Below, piece after piece: positions 61,983 to 64,000 of a DNA stretch of 64,000 bases. Under the pieces are notes generated by a model. The model worked only from the letters and a program-made list of their open reading frames with translations, was not told the origin of the DNA and ran no database searches. The stretch covers positions 47,063 to 111,062 of the forward strand of contig NZ_JABAII010000022.1 in the NCBI RefSeq assembly GCF_012641405.1, read 5' to 3'. This DNA comes from Rhizobium sp. P40RR-XXII. GTDB lineage: Bacteria; Pseudomonadota; Alphaproteobacteria; Rhizobiales; Rhizobiaceae. Position 1 is the stretch's first letter; every line of letters begins with the position of its first letter. The translations under genes and the position numbers were made by a program.

Positions 61983-62615
61983 ATGTCTCTCAGCGCAAAA
62001 ACGATTCTGTTCGCGGCTTTGGCTTTAGCGACCGCGACCAATGCCTTCGCCGCCGATTTCACGACCTACCAGGCTCCGGATGCCTCCGCCTATGACCGCC
62101 CGTCGGCCTTCCAGTGGAGCGGCGCCTATTTCGGCGCGCATGGCGGCATCGCCTCGCCGAAACTGAGCCCCTTTGCCAGCGGCAAGGGCCTGACCGGTGG
62201 CGTGCAAACCGGCTACAACTTCCAGGTCGGCCCAGGTGTCCTCGGCGCCGAACTGGAGGGCTCCTACCTTGGGAACAACGAGATACGCGTACCAAACGGC
62301 AAGGTGGAAGAGCGCTTTCGCGGCGCCGCCAAGGCGAAGGCGGGCCTGACCTTCGATCGTACCCTCATCTACGGAACAGCGGGCCTGACGATGACGAAAT
62401 TCGAGGGCGGCAGGGGCGTTTCCAGTCCTGGCGGCTGGAAACAGGGATATCTCTTCGGCGGCGGCATCGAACAGGGCTTCGGTGGCGGGCTCTCGGCTAA
62501 GGTCGAATACAACTACGTCATGACCAACGACGTATCTACGACGACATCGACCGGCAAGTCGAAGAGCGATGTGCACGACCACGTCATCAAAGCCGGCCTG
62601 AACTATCGCTTCTGA
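61983..62615 (+). CDS. Outer membrane beta-barrel protein, Omp25/RopB-like
   Basis: A 210-residue protein with signal peptide KTILFAALALATATNAFA, then about eight amphipathic strands ending in a C-terminal Phe (AGLNYRF), as in rhizobial RopB and Brucella Omp25. WSGAYFGAHGGIA is the first barrel strand. Start ATG at 61983 after GGAG; the frame is open further upstream but is not a likely start. Monocistronic with its own terminator. Confidence 0.9.
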   Translation: MSLSAKTILFAALALATATNAFAADFTTYQAPDASAYDRPSAFQWSGAYFGAHGGIASPKLSPFASGKGLTGGVQTGYNFQVGPGVLGAELEGSYLGNNEIRVPNGKVEERFRGAAKAKAGLTFDRTLIYGTAGLTMTKFEGGRGVSSPGGWKQGYLFGGGIEQGFGGGLSAKVEYNYVMTNDVSTTTSTGKSKSDVHDHVIKAGLNYRF

Positions 62616-62674
62616 CCGGCGAAGTTTGCAGAGGTCGGCATGCCTTTTTCAAGACAAGACATGCCCGACGGGAG

Positions 62675-62722
62675 CGGCGAAGGATGACTGATCAAACCCC
62701 GAATCAGTCCCTTCGCCGTTCT
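62675..62722 (+). terminator. Terminator of the outer membrane protein gene
   Basis: Stem CGGCGAAGG (62675-62683) with CCTTCGCCG (62710-62718), extended inside by GACTGAT/ATCAGTC, followed by TTCTT. 60 bases after the stop. Confidence 0.85.
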
Positions 62723-62867
62723 TAATCATGACAGTCAGACGCCCATCCGCATGCAATCGAACCATTCGTATCCACCGCGTCTGGCCTAATTTTCCTGAGA
62801 AGGCCGAGCAATGACGGCCAAGTTCATGAGCTGCCTTTCAGATCTCGGAGTCCGGCAGCCAGGGGAT

Positions 62868-63254
62868 CTATTCGCACTCGAGCGAGGGCTGGCGGAAGCT
62901 GGTCACATACCAATCGGCCCCGGAGCTTCGGGTATAGAAGGTATAGAAGCATTCCGTCTGCTCGACATAGCCAGGCGTTTCGGTGACTTCGTAGCGCTTG
63001 CCCCGGCGCGTTTCCTTGACTTCACCGCTGGATTGACCTGATACCACTTGCGTCTTCGGCTTGCGCCACTGATAGGCGCGCTCACCCTGGCGCAAATCAT
63101 AAACGTTATCAGGCGGGCCATAATCGAGCATGACGCTGCTGATCGGCGCGCCGATATAGCTCTTCATGATTTGCGAGGCGCAGGCCGGCAGGACCAGCAA
63201 AACTGCGAGCGCGGCAATACCGGCCGGCCGCCGCTTCATGCGAGTAACAGACAT
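62868..63254 (-). CDS. Small lipoprotein of unknown function
   Basis: A 128-residue protein with a lipobox (VLLVLPACAS) after a hydrophobic stretch, so lipid-anchored. The mature part has YGPPDNVYDLRQGERAYQWRK, a pattern like bacterial outer-membrane-lipoprotein SmpA-type small proteins but shorter. AAGGA lies seven bases before the ATG at 63254. Function unknown. Confidence 0.75.
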   Translation of the reverse strand: MSVTRMKRRPAGIAALAVLLVLPACASQIMKSYIGAPISSVMLDYGPPDNVYDLRQGERAYQWRKPKTQVVSGQSSGEVKETRRGKRYEVTETPGYVEQTECFYTFYTRSSGADWYVTSFRQPSLECE

Positions 63255-63836
63255 CAGGAAGTCCTTTGCGACTGGAGAGGGATCGCAGGCAGGGGTACGT
63301 CGCGGGGATTACGGCAGCATTGCGCGCCGCGATATCAGCTGCTTTTTGTCGAGCAGCCAAATCTGGTCTCGGATATTCATATCGATCGAGGATCGGGCGG
63401 GCTGGGCTGGGCTGGGCTGGGTTGAGATAGGTGCTAGACAATCAATCCAGCAATTCACGCCAGGTTCGGACTCACCCATGGTTGAAACGCCCATCCGTGC
63501 ACGGATCTACACGAGGCGCCTCTCGCCGACCACACTCGATCTCCGATCGCGTCACCATCGATCATACTTTTTGAGGGATGAGGCGATGGGAGATGGCTTC
63601 ATCCCAGCAAGAGCGGTTGGACCTGCTCAGATGCAGGGGATGGTCTCCATAGCCGACGCTTGTACGGGGAGCTTGGGAGCGAAGAGATAGCGTTGTGAGC
63701 GCAGTGGCCGCTTGTTGCGCGCTAGGAAAGCCCTGGGGAATTTGAGAGAGGTATTTATATTATTTCCCGGCTTAATATTTTTCTGCGCCTTGGGGTTTGC
63801 TTTGGCTTGTTGCGGGCTGCGGGGGTAAAAACGACT
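63255..63836. other. Gene-free stretch upstream of tRNA-Met
   Basis: About 580 bases without a convincing gene; the open frame on the plus strand from 63166 is low quality. GCTGG is repeated four times at 63401-63420. The stretch near 63750-63780 is A/T-rich. Confidence 0.5.
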
Positions 63837-63858
63837 TCGGCCTCCCGAAGGAGGCCGA
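63837..63858 (-). terminator. Terminator of tRNA-fMet (minus strand)
   Basis: A perfect 9-bp stem TCGGCCTCC/GGAGGCCGA with a CGAA loop; on the minus strand it is soon followed by TTTTT. 26 bases after the tRNA 3' end. Confidence 0.8.
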
Positions 63859-63883
63859 CAAAGTCTTGATAGTCTTTTGTATT

Positions 63884-63960
<77 letters not shown>

Positions 63961-64000
63961 CCATTGACGCAAATCGCGCGGCGATTTGTCGTCTTATCCA

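Noticed and set aside
63401..63420. Four GCTGG repeats.
   Set aside because: Short, no gene or structure depends on it; noted only as a small slippage array.
63166..63690. A 174-codon plus-strand open frame near the right end.
   Set aside because: No ribosome site, atypical composition, and overlaps the lipoprotein gene start on the other strand.

Overview
The window is a piece of an alphaproteobacterial chromosome, almost certainly Rhizobium or a close relative. The evidence is the order rbfA-truB-rpsO-pnp, the fabI-fabB-fabA block divergent from an Irr-type iron regulator, a class II (CP4-like) aroA followed by cmk and rpsA, a RopB/Omp25-like outer membrane protein, and many sugar ABC transporter operons. 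Coding is dense, GC-rich and on both strands.

Layout: 0.1-5.4 kb is translation and RNA decay (rbfA, truB, an inserted secreted alpha/beta hydrolase, rpsO, pnp). 5.4-15.1 kb holds an RsmC-like methyltransferase, an acyltransferase, a GNAT, the unsaturated fatty acid genes fabI/fabB/fabA, irr and several membrane proteins. About 15.1-29.74 kb is an accessory island ending at tRNA-Ala(GGC): small secreted or coiled-coil hypotheticals, two serine resolvases (one truncated), a DUF1778/GNAT toxin-antitoxin pair and an ardC antirestriction gene. The ardC gene is split by a 6.3 kb element. 29.7-34.8 kb is core again (tRNA-Ala, a FYDLN-acid protein, aroA, a paiB remnant, cmk, rpsA). 34.8-43.4 kb has an Ala/Pro-rich protein, an RNase D-like exonuclease, a MerR-XRE-cupin regulator divergent from gabT-gabD, a metallophosphatase and CopD. 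43.4-51.5 kb is a sugar uptake and oxidation locus with AraC regulator, isomerase, ABC transporter and a dehydrogenase-aldo/keto reductase fusion. 51.6-60.3 kb has a DNA methyltransferase (MGMT) and a ROK-controlled ABC transporter operon with a sugar isomerase (SIS) and a PfkB kinase, probably for an amino sugar or sugar-amine. 60.4-64 kb has an MFS protein, an outer membrane beta-barrel, a lipoprotein and initiator tRNA-Met.

The most unusual object is the 22.85-29.17 kb element. It has three overlapping tyrosine recombinase genes, the hallmark of recombinase-in-trio (RIT) elements. Unlike a minimal RIT element it also carries a four-gene cargo: an old yellow enzyme, a NemR-like TetR regulator, a YciI-like protein and a Tag-type 3-methyladenine glycosylase. 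Its ends are bounded by 26-bp perfect inverted repeats built from a repeated 9-mer, ATTATGCCG, arranged symmetrically. It has inserted inside the HExxH zinc-protease motif of ardC. The cargo has two palindromic operators and suggests a mobile electrophile/alkylation-defence cassette. The middle recombinase has a frameshift in a homopolymer.

All functional statements come from reading motifs and gene context by eye. No database search, alignment program or folding program was run.
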